A DNA stretch of 64,000 bases from positions 1 through 64,000 of the forward strand of contig JAHCAU010000005.1 in the NCBI GenBank assembly GCA_019634715.1, read 5' to 3'. Origin of the DNA: Lysobacter sp. GTDB taxonomy: Bacteria > Pseudomonadota > Gammaproteobacteria > Xanthomonadales > Xanthomonadaceae. Position 1 is the first letter of the stretch. Each line of letters opens with the position of its first letter. A model generated the notes under the pieces. The model was not told the DNA's origin. It saw only the letters and a list, made by a program, of their open reading frames with translations, and ran no database searches. Of the stretch, positions 1 through 8,156 are shown in pieces. The translations under genes and the position numbers were made by a program.

Positions 1-1
1 T

Positions 2-709
2 ACGCAGATGGATGTGTTCAGCGGGTACGACACCGACCCGGTGAGTCTGCACAAGTATTTGTATGCAAATGGGAGCCCAATCAATGGGCGCGATCCGTCA
101 GGTTATGCGACTGTGGCGGACATGTCTGCAGCTTCAGATATTCAAGGGATTCTCAGTGCGGTTAGATATGTTGAAAATCTATATAGGATATATAATCGAG
201 TTAACTCGGCAATTGATCTCGTAATGGGAATTAGGCGGGCATTGATGATGTTCGATGGAGATCTTACGGCATCTATTCCCCGGATGTTTCCGCCGAAGGT
301 TGACTTTGATGAGGTTGGACGTGAGTTTGTCTCTGGGGCTTCTCGTGCGATGAATGAGGGGATGCCATATTGGATTCCAGGATATGTTGGTGATTATGGG
401 CTTGGAAAGAGATTCAATTCATACGTAATATATTTGCCCGTTCTTGTCCCTCAAAAATCCAGTTTAGTTAATAGCGGTGTCAAGATAAATGGAAAAGCTG
501 TGAAAATCGGACTTGGTGGCCCGGGTGAAGCAAGAGGTTCTTTGGCTGGAATAGGTGTTGTTATGGGTGGGGTGGAAAAACAATTGTTTAGGATGGATAT
601 TGGTCTAACCCCTCCGGGTCATAAGATTGGCAAAGGTTATGAAATTAACGCATTTGATCAGCCTCCTTTTAGTTTTCACGTATATGACTGGCATGGTGGC
701 CCTCGATGA
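2..709 (+). CDS. Orphan RHS C-terminal toxin tip (5' end outside window)
   Basis: The frame is already open at the window edge, and the first visible ATG (position 8) lies inside the end of an RHS core, so this is the 3' part of a longer or already truncated gene. The first ~33 residues are the RHS core end (HKYLYANGSP...RDPSGY); the DPSGY motif marks where the conserved core stops and the variable toxin tip begins. The ~200-residue tip is AT-rich compared with its surroundings. Its last 60 residues carry KQLFRMD, then a Gly/His stretch and a final FSFHVYDW. The same pattern ends the two other tips in this array (near 3100-3219 and 5110-5262). No named toxin family is recognised; a secreted or contact-delivered toxin is inferred from the RHS context. 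The stop overlaps the start of the next gene (ATGA), typical of toxin-immunity pairs. Confidence 0.75.
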   Translation, partial: TQMDVFSGYDTDPVSLHKYLYANGSPINGRDPSGYATVADMSAASDIQGILSAVRYVENLYRIYNRVNSAIDLVMGIRRALMMFDGDLTASIPRMFPPKVDFDEVGREFVSGASRAMNEGMPYWIPGYVGDYGLGKRFNSYVIYLPVLVPQKSSLVNSGVKINGKAVKIGLGGPGEARGSLAGIGVVMGGVEKQLFRMDIGLTPPGHKIGKGYEINAFDQPPFSFHVYDWHGGPR

Positions 710-1170
710 ATTCGGCAATTGGTGAGGATTTTGCAAGAATTGCTATTTGCTTCTTTTCGTTAAGTCGTCAGGCTTGCGTTGAATTTATTCGTCTCCATTC
801 TGATATTAATTTACCGGATGGATTTAGAGGGAGGGGCGAGTTCGATTTTTCTGCATACTTCTCATATTCTGCTGCTTCGCTGATTAAAACGTATCAGGCC
901 GGAATTTTTGATCGGGACTGTAATGATTATGCATCTGAAATTTTTGATGATTTCATTCATCGACTTGATTGCGAGATGGTGTGGGGCGTTTCAAGTGAGT
1001 GGGAGATATTGGAAGATGGCGAAGGTGGTGCAATTTCAAGGCTTCGGGATGACGCGTCGCGGCTCGTTGCTGCAATGGGATTAATAAACGTTGATTTTCA
1101 TGGAATTTTTTTCTTTGATGAATTAATGAACATCGATGATTTTGTTAGGGGGGCGAATTTGGATTGCTGA
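706..1170 (+). CDS. Putative immunity protein for RHS tip 1
   Basis: A 154-residue acidic protein starting within the stop codon of the RHS tip (ATGA overlap). It is AT-rich with many aromatic residues, for example FFSLSRQ near the N terminus and GIFFFDEL near the C terminus. There is no signal peptide or membrane segment, so it should be cytoplasmic. Position, size and composition fit an immunity protein that neutralises the adjacent toxin; no family is recognised. It is not visibly similar to the genes that follow the other two tips (3222-3665 and 5259-5732), although those tips share a C-terminal motif. Confidence 0.6.
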   Translation: MNSAIGEDFARIAICFFSLSRQACVEFIRLHSDINLPDGFRGRGEFDFSAYFSYSAASLIKTYQAGIFDRDCNDYASEIFDDFIHRLDCEMVWGVSSEWEILEDGEGGAISRLRDDASRLVAAMGLINVDFHGIFFFDELMNIDDFVRGANLDC

Positions 1171-1210
1171 TTGAGGCTGGTGTCCCCGCAAGCCCATAAC
1201 CCGCACATAG

Positions 1211-1228
1211 GGCGCGCTCCAGCGCGCC
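1211..1228. terminator. GC-rich hairpin after immunity gene 1
   Basis: GGCGCGCT, a 2-nt loop and AGCGCGCC form a perfect 8-bp stem 40 bases after the immunity gene. There is no clear T-tract. It may be a terminator or a dispersed intergenic repeat; a similar 8-bp hairpin follows the third cassette (5745-5763). The rest of the 1171-1321 gap shows no gene. Confidence 0.4.
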
Positions 1229-1321
1229 GCATGTGAGTAATGGATTGCTCCAAATTCCTGCGCAAGCAGGACGTTCTCTGAAAATCCATCCGCCATAACG
1301 CCCCGACAGCGACCTGCTGGC

Positions 1322-3219
1322 CTACAGCCTCGCGGAGTCGCCCGCCAGGTCGAGACGCAGACCGACGCGGCCGGTACGACGCACCACCTGTACGACGCCC
1401 GCGACCGCCTGCTGCGCATCACCCACCCGGACGGCGTGCAGATCGCGTACCAGTACAACGCGGCGGGCAACCGCACGCGGATGACGACCGCGCAGCAGGA
1501 CATCGCCTACACCTACGACCCGCTGAACCGTCTGGAGACGGTGACGCAGGGCACGCAGGTCACGCGCTATGCCTACACCGCCGTGGGCAGTCGTGAACGC
1601 ATCACGCTGCCGACCGGCGCGCGCACGGAGTACACGTACGACGTGCGCAACCGCCTGCAGACGCTGGTCCACTACAACGCCAACGGCAGCGCGCTGCTGC
1701 ACCAGACGTACACGGTGGACGCCAGCGGCCTGCGCACGCAGTTGGTGGAGTACGGCAGCAACCTCGGCGCCACGCGCACGGTGGCGTACGCGTACGACCC
1801 GCTCAAGCGCCTGATGCGCGAAGAGGTGAGCGACACCATGCGCGGCAACCGGGTCAGCCAGTGGACCTACGACGCGGTGGGCAACCGGCAGAGCGAGACG
1901 CGGACCAAGGCCGGCGTCTCGGTCACGACGACGTACATCTACGACGCCCAACGACCGCCTGCAGGGCGAAGCGTCCAGCGACGGCACGACGACCAGCTAC
2001 GCCTACGACGCCAACGGCAGCCTGACCGGCAAGCAGAACGCAGCCGGCACCAGCGTGTACAGCTACGACGGCGACCGCAGGCTGGTGGACGCGATCACCC
2101 CGAACGCGGGGATGAGCTACCGCTACGACGCCAACGGCATCCGCCAGTCGCAGACGGTGAACGGCGTCACGACCCGGTTCGTGGTCGATCCCACCGCGCA
2201 ATACGCCCAGGTGCTGGAGGAGCGCAGCAGCACGGGCAACGTGCTATATCTCCTCGGCGACGACCGCATCGCGAGAACGCAAGGAGGCCAGACCCGCTAC
2301 CTGCACACCGACGGCCTGGGCAGCACGCGCCTGCTGACCGACGGCACCACCGTCGCCACCGACCGCTGGTGGTACGAAGCCTTCGGCGAAGTGGAGACCA
2401 GCACCGGCACCAGCAGCAACGCCTTCCTGTTCGCCGGCGAACAGCTCGACCCGAACCTCGGCCACTACTACCTCCGCGCGAGGTACATGGACCCGAGCAA
2501 TGGGCGGTTCACGCAGATGGACCTGTTCAGCGGATACGACTCGGACCCGGGGAGTCTGCACAAGTATCTGTATGCGAACGGGAACCCGGTGAGTTATCGG
2601 GATCCGAGTGGGTACATGACAGTTCAGGAAGCGAGTGCTGTTCAGAGTATCCGATCAACACTGCTTGAAGTTGGTTCTCGCGTTACTTGGTTGATGCGCG
2701 CATATGACCGACTGCAGGCCGCAAGCACACTAATAGATCTGATCTCAGCGGTACAGCAAACTGTAGGAACTTTGAATTCTTCGGCATTGAGTGATTTCAC
2801 GCTCTCTGGTCAACCTCCATTGGGGTTTGACTTTAAAGCTGCGGCTGAGAGTTTTACACAGAAACTGGGGGGCTGGCTTTGTGAGGTCTGAGGGTATAGG
2901 TCACAAGTTGAATGGGTTTCTGATTTATATGCCGTTATTCGTTCCCGGCACTGGTGTTCGGTCTACTGTTCCAACTGGAACGAAAGTCAGATACAAGAAT
3001 ATCAAGGTGCCGATCAAACTCGTGTTTGGCGGATCCGCGAATGCTGCAGGGCAGCTATTTGGCATTGGCGCTGAAATGGGAAAGCAACGCCAGTTGATTC
3101 GAATGGACTACCATCCATTCAACGCAGGGCATGGCGGTGCTTCTGGGGTCAAGGGCGGTGAAATTAGCGTTTGGCGGGATGATCCATTTCACTATCACAT
3201 TCGCAATTGGAATCAGTAG
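1322..3219 (+). pseudogene. Frameshifted RHS core plus toxin tip 2
   Basis: YD-repeat RHS core sequence begins without a convincing start around 1322-1340 (GVARQVETQTDAAG) and runs in one frame to about 1950, with YTYDPLNRLE and YAYDPLKRLM repeats. An extra C in the GACGCCCAAC stretch near 1950 moves the core into the next frame, where it continues through the RHS-associated core end (GRFTQMDLFSGYDSDP, then YRDPSGY). A second +1 shift in a run of six G near 2872-2877 splits the tip: one frame stops at 2891, the next continues from about 2880 to 3219 and ends with RQLIRMD and FHYHIRNW, matching the other tips. The gene cannot make one continuous product as read. Sequencing error at the G run cannot be excluded; the extra C is also present in the neighbouring copy and is more likely real. 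Confidence 0.8.
1906..2508 (+). repeat. 603-bp direct repeat, copy 1 (RHS core end)
   Basis: This segment appears base-for-base the same as 3914-4516 (offset 2008), judged by reading the two copies side by side. It covers the last YD repeats and most of the RHS-associated core. The first difference after it is TTC/TTT at 2509/4517. Such identity between decayed cassettes points to recent duplication or gene conversion. The window start (2 to about 115) matches the continuation of this repeat at 4517-4630 almost exactly. Confidence 0.85.
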
Positions 3220-3221
3220 AA

Positions 3222-3665
3222 ATGAATACGATGACTCCGTCTAGTGACATCTACTGGATGCTGCTTTCGTTTCTAAGCTTGCACCCAGAACAGCAACTTA
3301 AGCATCTTGGTGATGTGCCTAGCCGGCAAAGTCCTCTGGCCAGGAGTGCGGTACGGAATCCGTTGCTCGCGTTGAATATCGCGCTGTGGGAATTTCACGT
3401 TTCTTGGTGGGATGATTTCTATCCAAATGTAAAGGCTGCGGAAATTTTTGATTCTGAGCTGAAACGGCTTGGTGTCGTAGATGCCGATGGCGTGGGAATT
3501 TTCTGTTTAGAAGAGTTCTTGGATGGAGAGTCTTGGAAGCGTTTGCGTGAGTTGGCAAAGGAGGCGCTCGCCGAGTCGGGCATTGACCCTTGTCCAGTCC
3601 CAGCGCTCATTCCCTTCGGCGAGTTGGTAGAGTTGGTCGATCTAAAGGATATACATCGCATATAA
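3222..3665 (+). CDS. Putative immunity protein for RHS tip 2
   Basis: A 147-residue protein starting with ATG at 3222, two bases after the toxin-tip stop; an in-frame TTG at 3207 is less likely because it lies inside the tip. It contains a Trp-rich patch (LWEFHVSWWDDF) and acidic segments and has no signal peptide. Position directly behind the tip supports an immunity role. It has lower GC than the core sequence around it. No family is recognised, and it shows no clear similarity to the immunity candidates of cassettes 1 and 3. Confidence 0.6.
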   Translation: MNTMTPSSDIYWMLLSFLSLHPEQQLKHLGDVPSRQSPLARSAVRNPLLALNIALWEFHVSWWDDFYPNVKAAEIFDSELKRLGVVDADGVGIFCLEEFLDGESWKRLRELAKEALAESGIDPCPVPALIPFGELVELVDLKDIHRI

Positions 3666-3717
3666 AAACAAGACCATAACTTGGACATGGGGCGAGCTGC
3701 AGAGTCTGTAAATTGAA

Positions 3718-5262
3718 TTGAGTACCTGTCCTTTGGGACGATGCGGCGACCGCCGCGAGGTGTCCGGCATGCTGGGCAGCTTCGATCCGACCCTGCTGCT
3801 CAATGGCCAGTACGCGCTGGTGCTGCATGCGTGGGGTGCGGCGGGCAACCAGACGAAGGCGACGCGCACGGTGGTGGTGGAGGGCGACATGAAGCTCGGC
3901 CACTTCAGCGTGACAAGGCCGGCGTCTCGGTCACGACGACGTACATCTACGACGCCCAACGACCGCCTGCAGGGCGAAGCGTCCAGCGACGGCACGACGA
4001 CCAGCTACGCCTACGACGCCAACGGCAGCCTGACCGGCAAGCAGAACGCAGCCGGCACCAGCGTGTACAGCTACGACGGCGACCGCAGGCTGGTGGACGC
4101 GATCACCCCGAACGCGGGGATGAGCTACCGCTACGACGCCAACGGCATCCGCCAGTCGCAGACGGTGAACGGCGTCACGACCCGGTTCGTGGTCGATCCC
4201 ACCGCGCAATACGCCCAGGTGCTGGAGGAGCGCAGCAGCACGGGCAACGTGCTATATCTCCTCGGCGACGACCGCATCGCGAGAACGCAAGGAGGCCAGA
4301 CCCGCTACCTGCACACCGACGGCCTGGGCAGCACGCGCCTGCTGACCGACGGCACCACCGTCGCCACCGACCGCTGGTGGTACGAAGCCTTCGGCGAAGT
4401 GGAGACCAGCACCGGCACCAGCAGCAACGCCTTCCTGTTCGCCGGCGAACAGCTCGACCCGAACCTCGGCCACTACTACCTCCGCGCGAGGTACATGGAC
4501 CCGAGCAATGGGCGGTTTACGCAGATGGATGTGTTCAGCGGGTACGACACCGACCCGGTGAGTCTGCACAAGTATCTGTATGTGAATGGGAGCCCGGTGA
4601 GTTATCGGGATCCGAGTGGGTATGCGACGCTGATTGAACAATCCACGGTACAGAACGTGATGGGCAATCTGCTCGGACGTTCGATAGCAATATTTAATTA
4701 TGTTGGTCGAGTTCAGGCGACGATTAGCACGATTCAATCGCTGGCAGATGCGGTTAGAATGCTCAGTGACCCAACATCAGTGATGGAGCTTGCAAATTAC
4801 TTGGATCCTGCGAATCCAGACTACGAGGGTATTATCAGCAAAGAAGCTTTTTCGCATGCGGGACAAGTCTTAAGTGCAAATTCTTCTCGCATCGCTAAGA
4901 GTGTGGTGAGGCATAAGACAAAGACAGTGCTGCGGTACATTCGCGATCCGAAGACACAGGTTGTCTTTTACATGCCTACCCCGGTTAGAACGCCAGGAGC
5001 TTCCAAGCTCATTCCAACGGGCTTGTCAGTTCCCTTGGCAAATCTTGGCAGAAGGAAGGCGGTGCTTGCTGTTGGTGGGCATTCAACAAGATTTTTTGGC
5101 CTTGGATTTATCCTTGGGAGAAATATGGGGACTCAGCGTCAGTTGTTCCGAATGGATTGGCAAAAAGTTCCCGGCAGTGCGCACTACCCAGGGGATGGTG
5201 CGAATGTGGATTACTGGATGGATCAGGGTTTTGAATTCCATGTACTTAGAGATCCTCAATGA
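3718..5262 (+). CDS. Chimeric orphan RHS protein with toxin tip 3
   Basis: A 514-residue open frame with a doubtful TTG start at 3718. Residues ~10-65 match the stretch that precedes the YD repeats in long RHS proteins (GSFDPTLLLNGQYAL ... GDMKLGHFSV). This is joined at about 3914 straight to the last YD repeats, so more than 1000 residues of the usual RHS shell are missing. The first residues after the join (RPASRSRRRTSTTP) are an out-of-frame reading of the usual KAGVSVTTTYIYDA; the extra C near 3958 then restores the normal frame (NDRLQGEAS). The core ends with YRDPSGY, followed by a ~210-residue AT-rich tip ending RQLFRMDW ... GFEFHVLRD. Such rearranged ends are usually silent cassettes that recombine with a full-length RHS gene; whether this one is expressed is unknown. 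Confidence 0.7.
   Translation: MSTCPLGRCGDRREVSGMLGSFDPTLLLNGQYALVLHAWGAAGNQTKATRTVVVEGDMKLGHFSVTRPASRSRRRTSTTPNDRLQGEASSDGTTTSYAYDANGSLTGKQNAAGTSVYSYDGDRRLVDAITPNAGMSYRYDANGIRQSQTVNGVTTRFVVDPTAQYAQVLEERSSTGNVLYLLGDDRIARTQGGQTRYLHTDGLGSTRLLTDGTTVATDRWWYEAFGEVETSTGTSSNAFLFAGEQLDPNLGHYYLRARYMDPSNGRFTQMDVFSGYDTDPVSLHKYLYVNGSPVSYRDPSGYATLIEQSTVQNVMGNLLGRSIAIFNYVGRVQATISTIQSLADAVRMLSDPTSVMELANYLDPANPDYEGIISKEAFSHAGQVLSANSSRIAKSVVRHKTKTVLRYIRDPKTQVVFYMPTPVRTPGASKLIPTGLSVPLANLGRRKAVLAVGGHSTRFFGLGFILGRNMGTQRQLFRMDWQKVPGSAHYPGDGANVDYWMDQGFEFHVLRDPQ
3914..4516 (+). repeat. 603-bp direct repeat, copy 2 (RHS core end)
   Basis: Second copy of the segment at 1906-2508. Both copies carry the same extra C (GACGCCCAAC). 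In copy 1 that base breaks the frame; in this copy it repairs the frame created by the deletion junction at 3914. Confidence 0.85.
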
Positions 5263-5732
5263 AAACTATTGATATAAACTCAGCGGCTGACCTTATTGAT
5301 GGCGCTGTCGATTCGTGGTGCATTTCTCTGGCGGATTGGCGTTTTCAGAGCGAGTGGGATGGTGATATTTTCAACGATATAGTAATTGTTAAGATTTTTG
5401 AAATTGACCGTATTGTTGATAATGATAATGATAATGATAATGATGATGTTGATGGAGCTAGTCTCGGATTTTTCGAGATTCCGAAAGGCGTTGAGCGCGG
5501 TCGTTTGTTGACGTTGTTGGGGCATCAGGCCACCAGGCTCTTCGTTCGCGCAGATGCTGATTTCTTTGAAAAAATTCCAATGAATTTGGCACGAGCAATC
5601 AGCACTCCGTATAATCAATTGTCAGAGCGCGACATTCGAGAATTTTCAAGTGTTGTTGGTTATAGATCTATGTTGATTAGGGATGGAGATGAGGGCGACT
5701 ATTTCTATTACTTCTTCTCTTGTGATGCCTGA
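5259..5732 (+). CDS. Putative immunity protein for RHS tip 3
   Basis: A 157-residue acidic protein whose ATG overlaps the stop of tip 3 (ATGA). Residues ~54-63 are a run of Asp-Asn repeats encoded by a GATAAT tandem repeat. The C terminus is aromatic (GDYFYYFFSCDA). No signal peptide or known domain is seen. Tight coupling to the tip argues for an immunity function; there is no visible similarity to the other two immunity candidates. It is strongly AT-rich relative to the flanking RHS sequence, consistent with horizontal acquisition together with the tip. Confidence 0.6.
   Translation: MKTIDINSAADLIDGAVDSWCISLADWRFQSEWDGDIFNDIVIVKIFEIDRIVDNDNDNDNDDVDGASLGFFEIPKGVERGRLLTLLGHQATRLFVRADADFFEKIPMNLARAISTPYNQLSERDIREFSSVVGYRSMLIRDGDEGDYFYYFFSCDA
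5418..5447 (+). repeat. GATAAT microsatellite inside immunity gene 3
   Basis: Four GATAAT units followed by GATGAT encode alternating Asp-Asn. Because the unit is six bases, changes in copy number keep the frame and would only change the length of an acidic loop. Confidence 0.9.
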
Positions 5733-5744
5733 CAAGTGCAGTAG

Positions 5745-5763
5745 GGTGGGCTTCCAGCCCACC
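5745..5763. terminator. Hairpin after immunity gene 3
   Basis: GGTGGGCT, a TCC loop and AGCCCACC form a perfect 8-bp stem 13 bases after the third immunity gene. No T-tract follows. It may be a terminator or a dispersed repeat, similar in form to the hairpin at 1211-1228. Confidence 0.4.
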
Positions 5764-5774
5764 TGATTGGTTGC

Positions 5775-6320
5775 AACAGCCGTGGCGACAAGACCTACGA
5801 GCGCGGCCCGGACGGCGTGGAGATCAGCCACCTGTACGACGCCGCCGGTCGCGCGCGCAGCGAGAGCCGGACGTTCACGGACGAAGCAGGCCAGCGTCGC
5901 ACGCTGACCACGCAGTACCGGTACGACGACAAGGGGCGTCTGGTCGAGACGATCGACCATGCCAACCGCACGACGCGGACGGAGTACAACGCGATCGACA
6001 AGGTGTCGGCGCAGGTGGACGCGCTGGGTCGCCGCACCGAGATGGTGTACGACGCGCGCGGCAACCACACGGAGACGCACTACCCGGACGGCACGTCGGA
6101 GATCACGGTCTACGACACGGAGAACCGGGTGGTCGCGAAGATCGATCGCGGCCAGCGGACGACGACGTACGTGCATGACGATGCGGGCCGGGTGGTGGAG
6201 ACCCGCCATCCCGACAGCAGCATCGAGACCGTGCGCTACGACAAGGCCGGTCGCGAAATCTCGCGCACGGATGCGCGCAGCAACACGACGACCTTCGTCT
6301 ACGACACGGTCCACGACGAG
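5775..6320 (+). pseudogene. RHS core fragment without start or tip
   Basis: An internal piece of YD-repeat sequence (HLYDAAGRARSESR, then YDARGNHTE, YDTENRVVAK and others) with no upstream start and no conserved core end. It breaks off near 6320, 30 bases before the end of the convergent mgtC gene. The frame reads on as unrelated residues through the antisense of mgtC. It is a leftover from rearrangement of the RHS array and closes the array on its right side. Confidence 0.75.
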
Positions 6321-6349
6321 GAGCACTTGGTGGCTGGCAGTATCCGACG

Positions 6350-6814
6350 TCAATCGGCATGCTTCTTCGGCGTGAGCCAGCGCTCGATGCGTTGCTGCGC
6401 GAGCAGGACGAAAAGCGTCAACAGGGTGGCTGCGCTCGCGAGCAGATAGAAACGGAAGCCGACAATGACGCCCAGGATGGCGACCATCAGCAGAGACGCG
6501 GCGGTGGTGATGCCCGCGATCGAGTCTTCACCGCGCCTGGAGAAGATGGTGCCTGCGCCGATGAACGAGACGCCGGCGATGACCGCTTCGGCGAGTCGCA
6601 GTGGGTCGATGTTCACGACTTGTCCGGCGAAGTGCGGATCGTCGATCATCGCGCGGCCGGCGGAGACCAGCAGCGCCGCTGCGCCGGCGACGAGCATGTG
6701 GGTGCGGAAGCCGGCGGGGCGATCCTTGATCTCGCGTTCGAAGCCGATCGCGCCGCCCAGTGCCATGGCCAGCACGATATCGATCAGCGGCCGGATTTCG
6801 AGCAATGTGTCCAT
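6350..6814 (-). CDS. MgtC/SapB family membrane protein
   Basis: A 154-residue membrane protein with about four to five hydrophobic segments. The MgtC signature is clear: ALGGAIGFEREIKDRPAGFR near residues 17-36, followed by THMLVAGAAALLVSAG and the GVSFIGAGTIF segment near residue 80. The family is linked to growth in low magnesium and to acid or intracellular stress; it is not itself an established Mg transporter. The start chosen at 6814 has an AGGAAAA ribosome site; a longer frame from 6922 exists but its extra 36 residues do not resemble the family. It converges with the RHS fragment on its right-hand-end side and is divergent from the entericidin-like gene. Confidence 0.85.
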   Translation of the reverse strand: MDTLLEIRPLIDIVLAMALGGAIGFEREIKDRPAGFRTHMLVAGAAALLVSAGRAMIDDPHFAGQVVNIDPLRLAEAVIAGVSFIGAGTIFSRRGEDSIAGITTAASLLMVAILGVIVGFRFYLLASAATLLTLFVLLAQQRIERWLTPKKHAD

Positions 6815-6953
6815 GATCTTTTCCTGAATGCGAGCGATGCGTTCGTTGCTGCGGGAGGACTCGCGCCCTGAAGTGGCATGTTCGTTGCGGAGTCCTGAGT
6901 GCGATGCAGTCCCAATGGGCATCGTCTTCCCTCATCACGTCAGGAGAATCGCC

Positions 6954-7103
6954 ATGAAGCGCATCTTGTCCATCCTCTTCCTTGCCCTTTTCGCCTCGGG
7001 CCTCGTCGGCTGCAACACGATGGCCGGTGCAGGCCGCGACGTGCAGAAAGTCGGCGAAAAGGTCGAAGAGAAAGCCGAAGAGTGCAAGGACGGCAAGTGC
7101 TGA
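6954..7103 (+). CDS. Entericidin A/B family small lipoprotein
   Basis: A 49-residue protein with a lipoprotein signal peptide and lipobox (LVGC, Cys20), followed by NTMAGAGRDVQKVGEKVEEK. This matches the entericidin pattern (CNT..G.G.D....G..IE). Entericidins are small envelope lipoproteins of uncertain role, related to stress and stationary-phase lysis in E. coli. The start has an AGGAG site 8 bases upstream. The C terminus carries two extra Cys (ECKDGKC). It stands alone and is followed by a strong stem-loop shared with the convergent gene. Confidence 0.85.
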   Translation: MKRILSILFLALFASGLVGCNTMAGAGRDVQKVGEKVEEKAEECKDGKC

Positions 7104-7173
7104 TCGCATACGCCTGAGTCCCGAGCGCCGGGGCCGTGCGCGTCGCCCCCGGCGATTCGCGGCGCGACTGCGC

Positions 7174-7218
7174 CATGCAGCCTGCACGACGTGTCCGGAC
7201 GTTCGTGCAGGCTGCATG
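7174..7218. terminator. Bidirectional terminator-like stem-loop
   Basis: A perfect 16-bp inverted repeat (7174-7189 with 7203-7218) lies between the convergent entericidin-like gene and the lipoprotein gene whose stop is at 7221. A further GC-rich hairpin (about 7126-7154) precedes it. The arrangement suits bidirectional termination although no long T-tract is present. Confidence 0.6.
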
Positions 7219-7220
7219 CC

Positions 7221-7526
7221 TCAAGGGCGATGCAGCGTATCGCCATCGTCGCGCTCGGTCGTCGGATCCGGAGCAGGATCGGGTCGCGTGTCGGATGATC
7301 GGGACGGTTGCAGGTCACCATCCGTAGGCGGCGGTGCGCTGTCGTCATCGGAGGGCGGCGTGGTCGGAACGGTCGAGGTTTCGCGGGCATCGCGCGCCGT
7401 TTCTGGGACCTCACCCTGTCCCTCGCGCGCCACGTCGGACGTGCCGGTCGATTCGCGACGGTCGCAGGCTGCGCAGGCCATCGTTGCAGACAGCAGCAGG
7501 ATGATTGTGGTCGGGGATCTGTTCAT
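7221..7526 (-). CDS. Hypothetical proline- and acid-rich lipoprotein
   Basis: A 101-residue protein with a lipoprotein signal peptide (MNRSPTTIILLLSATMACAAC, Cys near 21). The rest is a low-complexity chain rich in Asp, Glu, Pro, Ser and Thr with no fold signature, probably a disordered envelope-anchored tail. The start at 7526 has a GGAG site; the reading frame runs further upstream to 7850, but only this start gives a signal peptide. Function unknown. It converges on the entericidin-like gene. Confidence 0.5.
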   Translation of the reverse strand: MNRSPTTIILLLSATMACAACDRRESTGTSDVAREGQGEVPETARDARETSTVPTTPPSDDDSAPPPTDGDLQPSRSSDTRPDPAPDPTTERDDGDTLHRP

Positions 7527-7603
7527 GCGGTCTCCAGTGCGCATCGAGCCGAATGCTCGGGAAATGCGCATCAAGATCCGTGCCATCGCCGCGGTGGTCA
7601 TCG

Positions 7604-7639
7604 CGACCTCGCATCGTCGCCGGAGACGATGCGAGGTCG
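7604..7639. repeat. 15-bp inverted repeat, 6-nt loop
   Basis: Positions 7604-7618 pair perfectly with 7625-7639 (core GACCTCGCATCGTC). It lies about 80 bases upstream of the lipoprotein start. It could be a terminator or a mobile intergenic hairpin element. Confidence 0.7.
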
Positions 7640-7922
7640 TCATGGTTGCTTCCGCAGAATCCGTCGCCCTGGGTGCGTGGCCTGATGGCGCGGTGGCGCA
7701 GCGCTGCATCCATCCGTTGCGCATCGACATCGCGGCCGTCAGCAAAACGCGCCTTGCGGGGGATGTCCGGGAGGGGTTGACTCGGCACATCCATGTGCCT
7801 TTCCGGCCCGTGCGCTTGCACTGGCGCTCGACGGCGCGTGGCAGTGCCACGCGAATTCCCGTCTCACCCCCTTCGGAGCGGCTTCGCCGTCCACATCGGC
7901 AATCCTGCCGATGTGTCGAACC

Positions 7923-8007
7923 GGAGGGTTCTCATCAAGTCCTCCCTCTCCGCCAGAAACGCAAAACGCCCCTTGCGGGGCGCTGTGCGTTTCTGGCGGA
8001 GAGGGAG
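7923..8007. repeat. tRNA-Ser-like 3' end and 31-bp palindrome (candidate attachment site)
   Basis: CCTCCCTCTCCGCCA (7941-7955) is the usual 3' end of a bacterial tRNA-Ser, including CCA, and is preceded by GGAGG as a T-stem would be. No 5' half of a tRNA is found upstream. The segment 7942-7972 is also the left arm of an inverted repeat with 7977-8007 (31-bp arms, two mismatches, 4-nt loop). A P4-type integrase starts 150 bases to the right; such enzymes commonly insert in tRNA 3' ends. This may be one attachment end of an integrated element. No second copy was found in the window. Confidence 0.45.
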
Positions 8008-8156
8008 TCCGCCATTGAATCGTCTTGAAAAGTCTCTGTCAATCCAATAGGTCAATTGTAATCAACAGTTTGCACCATATTTGTGTCCGCTACCGTCTTG
8101 TGGATGATCAGTGAATCCGGCATTCTTTGTGGGAACGGATGTGGGATTTACCTTGA

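Larger units (their letters stand above)
7527..8156. other. Gene-free stretch rich in stem-loops
   Basis: About 630 bases between the lipoprotein gene and the integrase with no credible gene. It holds two strong inverted repeats (7604-7639 and 7942-8007) and a smaller hairpin around 7838-7854 (GCGTGGCAGTGCCACGC). Short open frames across the palindromes are by-products of symmetry. Confidence 0.6.

Noticed and set aside
7864..8055. 63-residue minus-strand open frame across the palindrome
   Set aside because: Its sequence is mostly the two mirror arms read as protein; no independent evidence for translation.
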